Below, piece by piece: positions 13,011 through 22,915 of a DNA stretch of 64,000 bases (its first letter is position 1; every line of letters begins with the position of its first letter). The position numbers were made by a program, and so were the translations under genes. The stretch comes from Watersipora subatra (lineage: Eukaryota > Bryozoa > Gymnolaemata > Cheilostomatida > Watersiporidae). A model generated the notes under the pieces. That model was given only the letters and a program-made list of their open reading frames with translations, made no database searches and had not been told where the DNA came from. The stretch lies in assembly GCF_963576615.1 (NCBI RefSeq), contig NC_088714.1:38729143-38793142 (forward strand), read 5' to 3'.

Positions 13011-13320
13011 CAGTCATACCTTGATATGCAAGCTTAATGTGTTGTGAGACCGTATTTGTATGACAATTCTCTCGTGTGTCAAATCAATTTTTCCTATACA
13101 AAATAACAAAGCATATTAATCCATTCTCGACCTTCTGAAAAAATATGCCTGATTTTGTTTTTTGTCAAAGCTCACATTTTAGTATGCTTCCAACATTGTT
13201 CATGTGTGAATAATAGCAACCTAGAAAACCACCATCATCGCTAAAACACGCTCGACAAGAGCATAGGCAGGTTTTAACGACGGAGTCACTTTGCAATAGC
13301 CAATCGCTACAGTCTAAATA
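13011..13320. mobile_element. Possible pogo/Tigger-type element end
   Basis: CAGTCATACCTTGATATGCA followed by AGCTTAAT and a later CATTAATCCATTCTCGA resembles the terminal region of Tigger-like elements, which often start CAG..ATACCTCG/TTGATAT. I could not find a clean right-hand inverted end, so this may be a truncated copy. The right boundary is a guess. Confidence 0.35.
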
Positions 13321-13696
13321 GTAACAAGTTTAACTACTACTAATTATTAGATTATGCAAATTAATTCTTAATATACACAAAAAAATTTTTATTTATACAC
13401 CACCCCACGCATTGCTTGTTAACCAGATGTCTCAAACATGCACTCAATACTTGCAAAAGAACCTCTTTGGTTTCACAGTTTTTGTAGTAATGATATGTAC
13501 TGGAATGTCCATCATACCAAGCAAGTATTAACTCATTAAAAAAAGCTTGTCAACCAAACAATAACTCGCTAAAGCTTTATCATTTTAGCAAGCCGGTACA
13601 ATTGGTAAACTGTTGTTTGGGTGAACATTGTGTCATAAATTTCGGAAACCCTACATCAATAAAGACAAGATAAAAACACTGCCTATTTCTTGTACA
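13321..13696. other. Intergenic sequence before the LTR element
   Basis: No gene or repeat recognised. The last five bases, GTACA at 13692-13696, are the left copy of the target-site duplication of the LTR element. Confidence 0.5.
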
Positions 13697-13932
13697 TGTT
13701 GTATAATCACTCACCACGACTTCACTAGCTAGCAGCAGGAAGAAGAATGCCTTCCAATACACCCGTCTTGATCTCTATTTACCTTTTCCTTAGCTTTCTT
13801 AATAAGCTGAGAAAACTACGTAATGCTGCAAGCCTGTGTGAGAGGCTTTGCCTTTTAAAGCCTATTTGGCTTTCTTAGCCCCAAGTTCCTGTAACATAGT
13901 CAGGCGCACAAGAGATGCCTGCATATACAACA
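13697..13932 (-). repeat. 3' LTR of the retrotransposon
   Basis: This 236-bp repeat matches 17021-17240 over almost its full length, with scattered substitutions and one indel cluster near 13785-13815. It begins TGTTGTATAATCACTCACC and ends ATACAACA on the plus strand. Divergence between the two LTRs indicates that the insertion is not recent. Confidence 0.9.
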
Positions 13933-13947
13933 TGACCCTTTTCCTCT
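13933..13947 (-). other. Polypurine tract
   Basis: On the minus strand AGAGGAAAAGGGTCA lies immediately before the 3' LTR, the expected position of the plus-strand primer of an LTR element. Confidence 0.65.
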
Positions 13948-14346
13948 GTGAAGCCTGAACTTAAGCAATGTAACTATTGGGGTTCAAACATAGGTTTTAC
14001 CATCACCAGGAATCATGTTAGGAAGCAACAAGCTTCAGACAGGTATCTGACAAGCATGTATACTATCCTCTGGTGCAATAAAAGGGCCTGCAATCATCAT
14101 GAGCTCGCCAATGTGTTAAACGGGAGCTTAGCAATTGTACATGAGCATGAGGGTAGCCTGTGGACCAGGTGTTAACCCATACTAAAATCAAAAGTGGCCT
14201 CACCTGTATGATTTGAGTCATCCTCTCCCATACTCACTTTTCGGGTCATAGTAGCTCTTGCCAGCCTAACCTGTCATCTTCAGCTCTAACCTGCAAGTCC
14301 TGGGAACACATACCTGTTCCTGTCTTTACCTGTTCCCGTGCCTTGA

Positions 14347-14850
14347 CTAGGCATCGGAGTCACACTCTCTTACCAACGTCATTGGATCACCTGAATCATA
14401 GAGAGGTTGGATCATACACTCCTCCTCAGAGCCTAGCTCGTCCTCTTGCAGGGCCTCCTGCTCCTCCATCGTTTTAGCCCATGAAGTATTTCCCTGGGTT
14501 ACCATGCCACCTACTCTAGCATGGCTAGCCTCGCGGCTAGTACGGTTTGCTGTAGAGACAGCATCCTCTGCACCTCCCTGTTTTGAAGAGTGAGGAGCCA
14601 AGTGGGTCTCCCCGCCAACAGACAGCTGGTTGTCTGTAGGTAGTTGTGACTGAGCCTTACTAGCTTCTCGGCTAGAACAGGTTACTGACAAAGCAGTACT
14701 TCTTGCACCTCCCTGATGTGAGGTGCAGGGAGCCAAGTAGGCCTCTCCGCCAACAGACAGCTGGTTGCCTGTAGGTGACTTTGCCATAGCCTGGGTAGCA
14801 GGCAGTCTAAGGTCCTTTAAGGTAGCCAAGTTCATCAAGTTTCGTCTCAT
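14347..14850 (-). pseudogene. 3' open frame of the LTR element, function unknown
   Basis: A 167-residue frame lies just inside the 3' LTR. It contains two imperfect copies of a module of about 45 residues beginning NQLSVGGE(A/T) and containing SREAS, and ends in an acidic tail. Upstream, in another frame, RIEEEYRRAIAVIKVDQLQ looks like a short helical segment. I recognise no integrase, chromodomain or envelope signature. It may be the degenerate 3' end of pol or an accessory ORF. Confidence 0.4.
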
Positions 14851-15239
14851 TCTCGATTATCGGCTGGAGCTGGTCAACCTTTATGACCGCAATAGCCCTC
14901 CTGTACTCTTCCTCTATCCTGGACCTGCGTTCAGCAAGGGCATGTTTACGCTATAGGGCAACCTCACATGACATGAAACCAGATGGAACCTTATAAAGCT
15001 CACCTGATTCAGGAAAGGTTGTGGCTTACCCTGTGCTGTCTCTGCGTAGCTGGTGCTACGACCATACACTCTTGTTTTTAGAACAGCTTCTTCTGAGCTA
15101 GCCCCATCCCTCATTAATAACTTTCCAGGTTGACCTTCCTTTCTGTCCTTTCCATCTCTGAGACCTTTACCTTTTCTATCAGATATATTTGTCAAGTTTT
15201 GCAACTTGCCATCAACAGAAAGATGTCAACATAGACCAG

Positions 15240-15700
15240 CAGTAATAGGGTTAGAAGACAACAAGGTAACTGGTTTAAAACCTTTCGTACATAATGCATT
15301 TAAAACAGCTAACAATTTCAGCTGCCTCAACTCATTTATGCCCAAAAAGTTTTGGTTCACTCCTTTTATAACATGAACCTGAGTGAACATAGGTCAGTGT
15401 CTACTTCTCAACTGAACCTCTGCTTTACCAACTACCTCTAACTCAGAACCATCTACTGCAGTAAAACAGTTGATGGTGCTCTTAGCTGTAAATCTAACTT
15501 GTTGGCCGTTTTTCGGTTTCTGTTGAAACCTCAGCCTTTGTATCAAGCACAAAGTCAACCTCAATATCATTTACCTTCAATGTTCTTACTATCTTATCAT
15601 CTAGCCATTTAAGACAAGAAAAACACCTCACACTCCTACTCAGATGACGGGAATGTGTGCAGTCCCTGTCTCTTTTACCTGACCCTCTGTCCATATTCCT
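15240..15700 (-). pseudogene. Retropepsin-like protease remnant
   Basis: The minus strand reads an aspartic-protease core. FVLDTKAEVS has the active-site DTG changed to DTK. It is followed after a frame change by NGQQVRFTAKSTINCF, then VIKGVNQNFLGINELRQLKL, the usual late-protease pattern before reverse transcriptase. An in-frame TGA separates the parts. The domain stops about where the reverse transcriptase should begin, so pol is deleted from this point. The copy cannot encode an active protease. Confidence 0.7.
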
Positions 15701-15779
15701 TGTGCTTTCGCTACTGCTACTTTTATCATAGCGCTACCTGTTAAGATCTTGTCTTCGAGTGTCCTCAGGACCATTTCTA

Positions 15780-16795
15780 GCACCGTCAATACTAGTATGG
15801 CCTTTTCTATTGCAAGTAAAGCACCTAGCATCAGGACAATCACGTATCATATGGCCTGATTGTTAACACTGGCAACAAGTAGACTCTCTTCCAGGTGAGC
15901 ATTGCCTATCGGGTTTTCTGTTAACATGCTTACATTCATATTTATGGCCTCGCTTACTCCTATGATCATACAAATCAGTTGACCGAGCCCTTCGGCGCCA
16001 TTCTGGTGAATGCTTACTCCCACTAGAGTCACTTGATGACCTACTACGGTCCATAGAATATCTACCATAGTGGGTTTAATCCCTTAACCTTTGCCTATCC
16101 TTGTTTTCTTTTAATCCTATTAACTTCCTTTGAGTCTTTAAAACCACTACTATTAGTACCATTGGACTCTATAGCTGCGGTATTTTGACTCAGTCTTACC
16201 CTTAGCTCCTAATATAGCCTCTGAATCTCGAGCAAGTTGCCTAGCTCTAAGAGTATCCGACAACCTTGCCCAATCCAAATCTCTTTCCTGCATCAACTGC
16301 TTACGTAGCGTTGGCTCTCTGAGTTCATTAACAGCTATTGCCAAGGCAAAATCATTCCTGTTATCATCACCACCAAAGTTCAGATTCCTGCTTAGTTTCT
16401 CAACTCCTAGCATATAACCATTCTCATTTTCGTCACATGCTTGACAGCAAGTAACAATTTTCAGTCCTAACACATACTGTTTCCTCTCCACTATGAATCC
16501 TATTTGGGTGTTCCATGGCCTGCTCATAATCATGAGACTCTCAACTAAATCCTACAGACTGTTAAGCCTGACGGCCATCCTTACCTATAGCACTCAATAG
16601 CGCAAGCAGTTTAATGCGACTGCTAAAATAAACCTGACCACCTTCAGCCTTACCCATTTGTAGAGTAGTAATTTCTACACATAATTTAAATTCTGATAGC
16701 CAAGACTTATAAGTATTAGCTGCATCACTGGAGTTATTTGCATTATATGCATCACTGGAGTAAAAGTCATTGACATTAAACCTGAATGCGGCCAT
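15780..16795 (-). pseudogene. Decayed gag of the LTR element
   Basis: Starting at ATG 16795 on the minus strand, MAAFRFNVNDFYSSDAYNAN opens a capsid-like region that breaks after about 77 residues. It resumes in another frame near 16533 with RNDFALAIAVNELREPTLRK and WARLSDTLRARQLARDSE, typical of Ty3/gypsy gag. An arginine/serine-rich stretch follows near 16050, with the CCQC...GH and CFTCNRKGH parts of zinc knuckles split over frames near 15800-15880. Several frameshifts make it non-functional. Confidence 0.72.
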
Positions 16796-17002
16796 GTTTA
16801 AGAATTAACTAAGGCCGCTATGTCGATTACTGCAAAAAAGTAATCAAAACACTTTAACTCGTTCTTCCTGAAACGAATAGGTAATTAATCTTGTAGCACA
16901 ATCACTGAACACTACATCAATTTTCTTTACACCACTCTCGAATGTCTATATGCCAGTTGGAGCGCTAGACAATGGCGACACTGTCACTGTCCTTCGCAAA
17001 AA

Positions 17003-17020
17003 AAGTTTGCTTCCGCGCCA
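17003..17020 (-). other. Primer-binding site
   Basis: TGGCGCGGAAGCAAACTT on the minus strand directly follows the 5' LTR end ACACCA. TGG pairs with the CCA tail of a tRNA primer. I did not assign the tRNA. Confidence 0.6.
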
Positions 17021-17240
17021 TGGTGTATTATCACTCACCACGACTTCACTAGCTAGCAGCAGGAAGAAGAATGCTCTCCAATACACCCTTCTCGATCTCT
17101 ATTTAGCTTTTCCTGCAAGCTTATGTGACATAATCCTGTAAGCCTGTGTGAGAGGCTTTGCCTTCTAAAGCCTATCTGGCTATTTTAGCCCAAGTTCCTG
17201 TAACATAGTCAAGCGCACAAGAGGTGCTTGCAATACAACA
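17021..17240 (-). repeat. 5' LTR of the retrotransposon
   Basis: A 220-bp partner of the repeat at 13697-13932, beginning TGGTGTATTATCACTCACC and ending ATACAACA on the plus strand. It is followed by the target duplication GTACA. Confidence 0.9.
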
Positions 17241-17282
17241 GTACATATCCAAGAGAGAGGACAATAACCATTATTCAGTCTT

Positions 17283-17455
17283 ACCCGTATTCATAAACTT
17301 CGAGATATCTCCTACATGTATTCATAAACTGGGAGTTATCTCCTACATGTATCCATGAACTAGGAGTTATCTTCTACACATATCCATAACCTTAAAGTTA
17401 TCTCTTACACATATCTATAAAATTGGAGTTATCCGCTACATGTTGCTATCAATGA
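17283..17455 (+). repeat. 31-bp degenerate tandem repeat, about 5 copies
   Basis: The unit starts GAGTTATCTCCTACATGTAT and continues CCATGAACTAG, with many substitutions between copies. It lies just outside the LTR element. Confidence 0.8.
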
Positions 17456-18127
17456 GATTCGATGGACACAGCAATTACACTGTCAAAATATTTTCAGCAT
17501 CTACCAAACCAGTTTGTTGTAAAGCATGAGTTTCGTTATCACTGTCTCTCAAAACATTAAAATATTTACAAAGGTCTCAGATTAGAACTTTCACTCGTGC
17601 ACTGCCATGTGCGCTCTTATCTAGCGCAGTGAAGCCCACCCAGTTTGGCTATTTGTCCACTATGGTGGACCTCGAATGAAACACAAGAAGTAGGGTATTT
17701 TTTTTCTACAATATTGAGAGCTATGCAATCACAAACACTAAGTACACAGCACTATGCATAAAGCCTTGTTCAGACCAATGTCATATGTACGGTGCGCAAG
17801 GTGCTGCGTCTTGGTAAGCAAACTTTTGCGGGTGTGCAAGGAATCTAGAAGGACATTACTTGGCTGAAAACTAAAACAAATGAAAGACCAAACTAAATAA
17901 ATGAGGAGACAACTTCAATTATACACTAGCATCACGCTACCAGATTGAAATTGTTTCCTCTTTGTTATAGGCATGCACTCCTAAAAAGGTTAGTGGCAGT
18001 AACAGTAACGTATCAAGAGACATAGATTATAGTATGCATAAGGGAATAAGTACAGCCAAGCGTTGATAATTAAGAGCTCAATAAAAACTGTTATTCTAAA
18101 ATAGTTCAAGACTTTTGGAGTCACTCG
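17456..18127. other. Intergenic, no gene seen
   Basis: AT-rich sequence without recognisable exons or repeats. Confidence 0.5.
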
Positions 18128-18612
18128 CCTTGTTCTATGCTTGCTATACGCCTTGTTCTATGCTTGCTATACGCCTTGTTCTATGCTTGCTATACGCCTT
18201 GTTCTATGCTTGCTATACGCCTTGTTCTATGCTTGCTATACGCCTTGTTCTATGCTTGCTATACGCCTTGTTCTATGCTTGCTATACGCCTTGTTCTATG
18301 CTTGCTATACGCCTTGTTCTATGCTTGCTATACGCCTTGTTCTATGCTTGCTATACGCCTTGTTCTATGCTTGCTATACGCCTTGTTCTATGCTTGCTAT
18401 ACGCCTTGTTCTATGCTTGCTATACGCCTTGTTCTATGCTTGCTATACGCCTTGTTCTATGCTTGCTATACGCCTTGTTCTATGCTTGCTATACGCCTTG
18501 TTCTATGCTTGCTATACGCCTTGTTCTATGCTTGCTATACGCCTTGTTCTATGCTTGCTATACGCCTTGTTCTATGCTTGCTATACGCCTTGTTCTATGC
18601 TTGCTATACGCA
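18128..18612 (+). repeat. 23-bp minisatellite, about 21 copies
   Basis: The unit begins GCCTTGTTCTATGCTTGCTA and ends TAC. Copies are essentially identical. Because 23 is not a multiple of three, all three plus frames read the same cycling peptide (LFYACYTPCSMLAIRLVLCL). This explains the three long overlapping open frames here; none is a gene. Confidence 0.97.
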
Positions 18613-18870
18613 TGCAATCTTGAAGCATAAGGTTAATATTGTTAAATATGTGGTTGCGTCAAAAACGCCGATTTAATGAAATTAAGACCAATAAAAGGCT
18701 AAAACATCAGCTACAATTTTATGTCATTTTTGTCTTTGTAGATTACCGCTGTCCAGAGATATATGCGTTTGAATGAGGCCATCTTTTAAAAAGCTCACAT
18801 TCCAGCAGGTGCTTCATTCGTAGCATTTGTAAGCACTTGACGAACAACAGAATTGTAAAAATGCTTCCAG

Positions 18871-18991
18871 TTCTTTCGAATGTGACTCAGAGTTTTCTGA
18901 GTACCAGGTGGTTCAAGTTTGGGACAGACAGCTTATGGTTAGAGCTGACAGGCATCAGCAGCGTTATGCTACAGAGGAAGATAGGATGGAG
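18871..18991 (+). CDS. Orphan candidate exon, unknown gene
   Basis: The acceptor GCTTCCAG and donor ATGGAG|GTAAAT enclose an open stretch reading SFECDSEFSEYQVVQVWDRQ followed by LMVRADRHQQRYATEEDRME. Its composition (charged, W/Y, no low complexity) is protein-like and unlike the surroundings. I do not recognise the family. I found no neighbouring exons in matching phase, so it may belong to a gene with long introns or be a gene fragment. Confidence 0.45.
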
Positions 18992-19084
18992 GTAAATTTA
19001 TCTTGTACTTTGAGTCTCTTATCTACTATATAAACGGCAATCGTTGTCTGTCTGCGTGTTTGATTGAGCGTCCGCCTTATAAAG

Positions 19085-19335
19085 TACCGTACTTTTCGGA
19101 CTATTACCCGCTACTAGGTATCTAGGGTGCATTAACGAGAATCTCCGGTTAGTACACGACTCTATACATAACCTATTCATCGTTTTTAAACAAAAACATG
19201 TCATATCTGGTTAGCGCGCGCCTCTTTATGGTGCCCAACGACACTGGTGCGTTTGAAACAGCAAAGTTGCTGTCGTGTTAAAAAGCACCGTCTTGAGTTC
19301 TGCGGCTTATACAAAGGTGCCTATACAGCTATACA
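19085..19335. mobile_element. Interspersed repeat, family shared with 44150-44545
   Basis: Shared motifs in the same order include CCG(T/C)ACTTTT(C/T)GGACTATTA, CCGCTACT, a later ATCTCCG(G/T)TTAGT, and TGTTAAAAAGCAC...GAGTTCTGCGGC(T/C)TATACAAA. The two copies differ by large indels. It looks like a non-autonomous DNA element. Confidence 0.6.
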
Positions 19336-19459
19336 AATGCACTAATCATTAAATAAAATAAATTAATGAATAGTAATCTACATGCGATTAATGTTTACTG
19401 CCAACGTGTACCGAGAAGGTCACGCGAATGTTGGTTTCTTGGGAATGGAAAAAACGCAG

Positions 19460-19560
19460 TTCTCACCTATTAAATTTCTACATAAAAAAAGGTAAGTACT
19501 TTTTATTCAATGTTGTATTGTCTATGAGTTGCCACATTTCCACTACATAATCCTTTCATT
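19460..19560. repeat. Direct repeat, partner of 21065-21160
   Basis: ACCTA(T/C)TAAATTTCTACAT and TTTTATTCAATGTTGTATTG occur in the same order here and at 21065-21160, 1.6 kb away. They bracket the hairpin element. This is either a duplication or two copies of a dispersed repeat. Confidence 0.6.
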
Positions 19561-19594
19561 TGCATCCATGTACAAATTTAGCTATCGGCCTACT

Positions 19595-20350
19595 GCCAGC
19601 CATTTTGCCGATATTGCTTAATATGTATCACAGGTGTCCACAGCTGTATCACAGGAGTCTACACACACAAAAAAACAACAAAGGCCCTCGTAGTTATGAG
19701 CAAAAACAAAAGTATCCACTCAAATATCTCACTAATCTGATAAGCAACACACACAAAAACTAAACCAATCGACAGAGCCACCCATCATGTCAAAATATTA
19801 CAAGTCTCAAGTCATGTCTTGAACAACTCACCTTATGGTTCCTCAAAACTTGTCCCAAAGTCCCTATTAATTTGAAACTGTCCAATTGCTGTTTTAAAAA
19901 TGGTCGCCGCTTGCCTAACCTCACGTCCTGATTCAACATCTCACTTCTATCGGGGCATTGCTAAAAGAGGGAACCAAAAAGTTCGGGAGCACTCAGCAAT
20001 GCCCCGATAATTACTGAGATGTTGAATTGGGACGTTAGGCTAGGCCAGCGGCGATCATTTCTAAAATGGCAATTGGACAGTCTCAAATTAATATTGACTT
20101 TGGGACAAGTTTTGATAAACCATAAGGTGAGTTGTGCAAGACATGACTTGCAACTTGGAATATTTTGACATGATAGGTGGCTCTGTCGATTGGTTTAGTT
20201 TTTGTGTGTGCTGCTCATCGGATTGGTGAGATATTTGGGTTGATACTTTTGCTTTTGCTCATAACTACGTGAACCCTTGTTGTTTTTATGTGTGTGTAGA
20301 CTACGGCCCGGCCTCGGCTTTGGCAATATCCCGCTAAAGGACACCTCTGA
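19595..20350. mobile_element. Large hairpin element with ~350-bp arms
   Basis: Two long inverted arms meet at a 31-bp spacer (19963-19993). ATCGGGGCATTGCT at 19949-19962 pairs with AGCAATGCCCCGAT at 19994-20007, and similarity continues outward through GAGCCACC(C/T)ATCATGTCAA to ATATTGCC/GGACACCT motifs near both edges. Arm identity looks high, with indels. There is no coding capacity. It is a foldback-type or MITE-like element, and its outer ends are approximate. Confidence 0.8.
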
Positions 20351-20930
20351 TATGTATACGATATTTTTTCAATTTCAAACTCCATCCAGAACGTTTGTTT
20401 TGGTTATATATTTCATTTTGCCAACATGTTAACAAGCACTGCTATACAAGAATTTGTTGTATCTATACTTTGTGCATTGATAAAGCGATGTGAAGCTACA
20501 AAGCAAAATGATCCTCTACAATGTTCCTTATTCTTACAAAACTATTATTTTCATCGCCATCACAGTCAGTGTTGATATTGCTTTTTAATTATCTGTGTAA
20601 TCACAAAAATCCGAATCGGCTATAATGTCATCAACATAGGTAGTTATTTGTTTTCTAATTCGGACACCTCTGATGAACTTACACAAAAATGTTCATTTTT
20701 AAGTTGAAAATCCCCAAACAAAGATTAAAATATTAAACTTAGGGCTAATTTTATAGAGAAATCTTAGGATAACACTGTCACTACCATAAAAGTCTTAAAG
20801 ATCGTTGGTCATGTTATCAACGAATAATAAAATTCAGTTACTAGCAATTGCTGGGAAAGTCGCAAAAATGTGTCTACGGCGGTCGACCATAGAAAACACA
20901 TAAATGAGTCTACTTTGGTAAATGGGTTGA
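20351..20930. other. No gene seen
   Basis: AT-rich sequence. A second CGGACACCTCTGATG motif near 20662 echoes the right edge of the hairpin element (20338-20352). Confidence 0.45.
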
Positions 20931-21255
20931 AAACATTGGATTTGCCACTGTTTGTGATAGTAAACATGTTCATTTCCTTCTGAGTTACTTTTGCTTTTTT
21001 TCCAGCTACGAGTACTACAGAACTACAGCTACTACAGAACTTGCATGGGTACTGCTACCGCGTTTTACCTACTAAATTTCTACATCGAAAAGGTTAGTAC
21101 ATTTTATTCAATGTTGTATTGCCTATGAATCGCCACACCTCAACTACTTAATAACATTGGATTTGTCACTGTTTGTGATAGTTGGACAAGTTCATTTTCT
21201 TCAGCAGCTGAGTTACTAATTTTTTTTCCAGCTACAAGTAGGCTTACTGTAACTT
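20931..21255 (+). repeat. Imperfect 220-bp tandem duplication
   Basis: AACATTGGATTTG(C/T)CACTGT through TTTTTTCCAGCTAC(G/A)AGTA occurs twice, starting near 20933 and near 21153. Both copies end in a pyrimidine tract plus CAG that looks like a splice acceptor, but no open exon follows. Confidence 0.7.
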
Positions 21256-21259
21256 ACTA

Positions 21260-21975
21260 CTACAGAACTTGCACGAGTACTCCGAGGGTTGCAATAGGCG
21301 CTGATGAAAAGAAAAAGAGCAGCTGGTATCGACTTACTGTCACCCTGCTTTAGCCATGACCAGCTGTACGTCGTCTGCTAAAAAGTAGGCACAAACCAAA
21401 AACTGTTTGTTCTTCCACCCGACAGAAAAACAAAAGATGTTGTCTATCCGCAAATGTTGCGTTGAACTAACATTGTGCTATTGTTATGTCATGCTATGTT
21501 CTTCATGTTCTGCTATATCACATGCAGCATTTTCTAACATATTTTTCAGTATATATACATGTATATATTTTCATGCGTTCGTTATCCTTATCGTATCTCA
21601 TAAAAAGGCTATCATGCTGGCGTTATGTTTTATTATTGTGAGGTGCTAATGCTGTATTTGCTTTGACATCATACTGTCTGTGCTGTTATACATATAAATT
21701 TTATCGACACAACCTCATTACTGTTTGTATATACCATGTCAAAACAGAAGCTATAGACGAAAAACTGGTGAGCTATAATTAGTGTTTTAAGCATGTAGTC
21801 TCCATTCAATAAATGCTGGCGATAGCAAAATATTTTGTATAACTTTTTATAAGATGCAAAACTTTTCAATACTGCCAGTTTGAAGAACTTCAGTTTGCCT
21901 GGCAATGTCAATTTCATTATCAGTTCTCTGTACACAAATAGGCCAATGCTGATTTGAGTGGTTTGAGACTGATGC
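21260..21975. other. No gene seen
   Basis: AT-rich sequence with short open frames that lack domains or splice support. Confidence 0.45.
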
Positions 21976-22195
21976 ATTGTAGACTAGCTGTAAAACGTAT
22001 TGCAGATTTCCATTGTTCTCCCAACATTATTGAAATATATGACGGCATATGTGTATGCATAGTGTGATCGGGGCAAAAAATTTCAGTAGATTGCATATTT
22101 GGAGTTGTTTTACAGTATGAAAGACAACTCTCGATAAACCTCTTGCTGTACATTAATCTGTTCCCGTGGACGGGTCTGCAGCTAGCGGTTTGGGG
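21976..22195. repeat. Left copy of a ~210-bp direct repeat
   Basis: TAGCTGTAAAACGTATTGCA through GTATGAAAGACAACTCTC and on to the GGCGGGT/GACGGGT region recurs at 22693-22915. The second copy carries an additional internal duplication of CAGGGCAACAATTTCAGTAG. Confidence 0.8.
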
Positions 22196-22264
22196 TCGTG
22201 TCGTCACTCGAGGATGCGCGTGAGACCTTTTTCGCCCCGAGTGCAGCCAGAGTCTCCAGGTGCG

Positions 22265-22535
22265 GCTTTTCGGATGAATGAGTTGGTGAGTGCGAGGCGA
22301 TTGATTGTGAAGCGATTGAGTGCTAGGCGATTGATTGCCAGGTGATATATTGCGAGTGCGAGGCGATTAGTTGCGAGGGCGAGGCGATTGGTTGCGAGTG
22401 GGAGGCGATTGGTTGCGAGGCGATCGATTGCAAGGCGAGTGCGAGGCAATTGGTTGCGAGGCGATTGATTGCGAGGCGGGTGCGGGCGGATTGATTGCGA
22501 GTGCGAAAGGATTGATTGCGGGGCGAGTGTATGAG
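22265..22535 (+). repeat. Degenerate GCGAGGCGATTG repeat
   Basis: An irregular tandem array of GCGAGGCGATTG-like units (12-18 bp) is much richer in GC than its surroundings. It sits between the two direct repeats at 21976-22195 and 22693-22915. Open frames here (minus strand, reading LATNRLALATNRLA) are repeat by-products. Confidence 0.8.
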
Positions 22536-22692
22536 CGCGATTGTCAACTGCTCGGCGGGTAAAGACTGGTAAGCCAAGGCGGGGCTCTGCGACAAAAGTG
22601 CGCGATCGTCCACTGCAAATATAGACGGGTATGAACGGATGCATGAATCTAGACACATGAATCTAGAATATTTACGAGATTTTACACGCATC

Positions 22693-22915
22693 TAGCTGTA
22701 AAACACATTGCAGATTTCCATTGTTCTCCCCAACATTATTGACATGTATATGTGTATATTCAGGGCAACAATTTCAGTAGACAATTTACATAATAATACA
22801 TCAGGGCAACAATTTCAGTAGACTGCATATTTGGAGTTGTTATACAGTATGAAAGACAACTCTCAATAAACCTTATGCTGCGCGTGAATCTGTTCCTGTA
22901 GGCGGGTAATGCAGC
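22693..22915. repeat. Right copy of the ~210-bp direct repeat
   Basis: Matches 21976-22195 with about ten per cent visible differences. The pair flanks a GC-rich core of about 500 bp. Confidence 0.8.

Larger units (their letters stand above)
13697..17240 (-). mobile_element. Ty3/gypsy-like LTR retrotransposon, non-autonomous copy
   Basis: The 3.5-kb element is flanked on both sides by GTACA (13692-13696 and 17241-17245). It is bounded by similar LTRs that begin TG and end CA. Read on the minus strand, the 5' LTR is followed at once by TGGCGCGGAAGC, a primer-binding site starting TGG. A purine tract, AGAGGAAAAGGGTCA, abuts the 3' LTR. Between them are a broken gag with zinc-knuckle region, a broken aspartic protease, and a 3' stretch of unknown function. 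Reverse transcriptase, RNase H and integrase motifs are absent, and only about 3.1 kb lies between the LTRs, so this copy could move only with help. Assignment to Ty3/gypsy rests on the gag and protease character. Confidence 0.88.

Noticed and set aside
18115-18676. Three overlapping plus frames of 160-179 residues
   Set aside because: Identical cycling peptide in all three frames from a 23-bp repeat; no conservation or start context.
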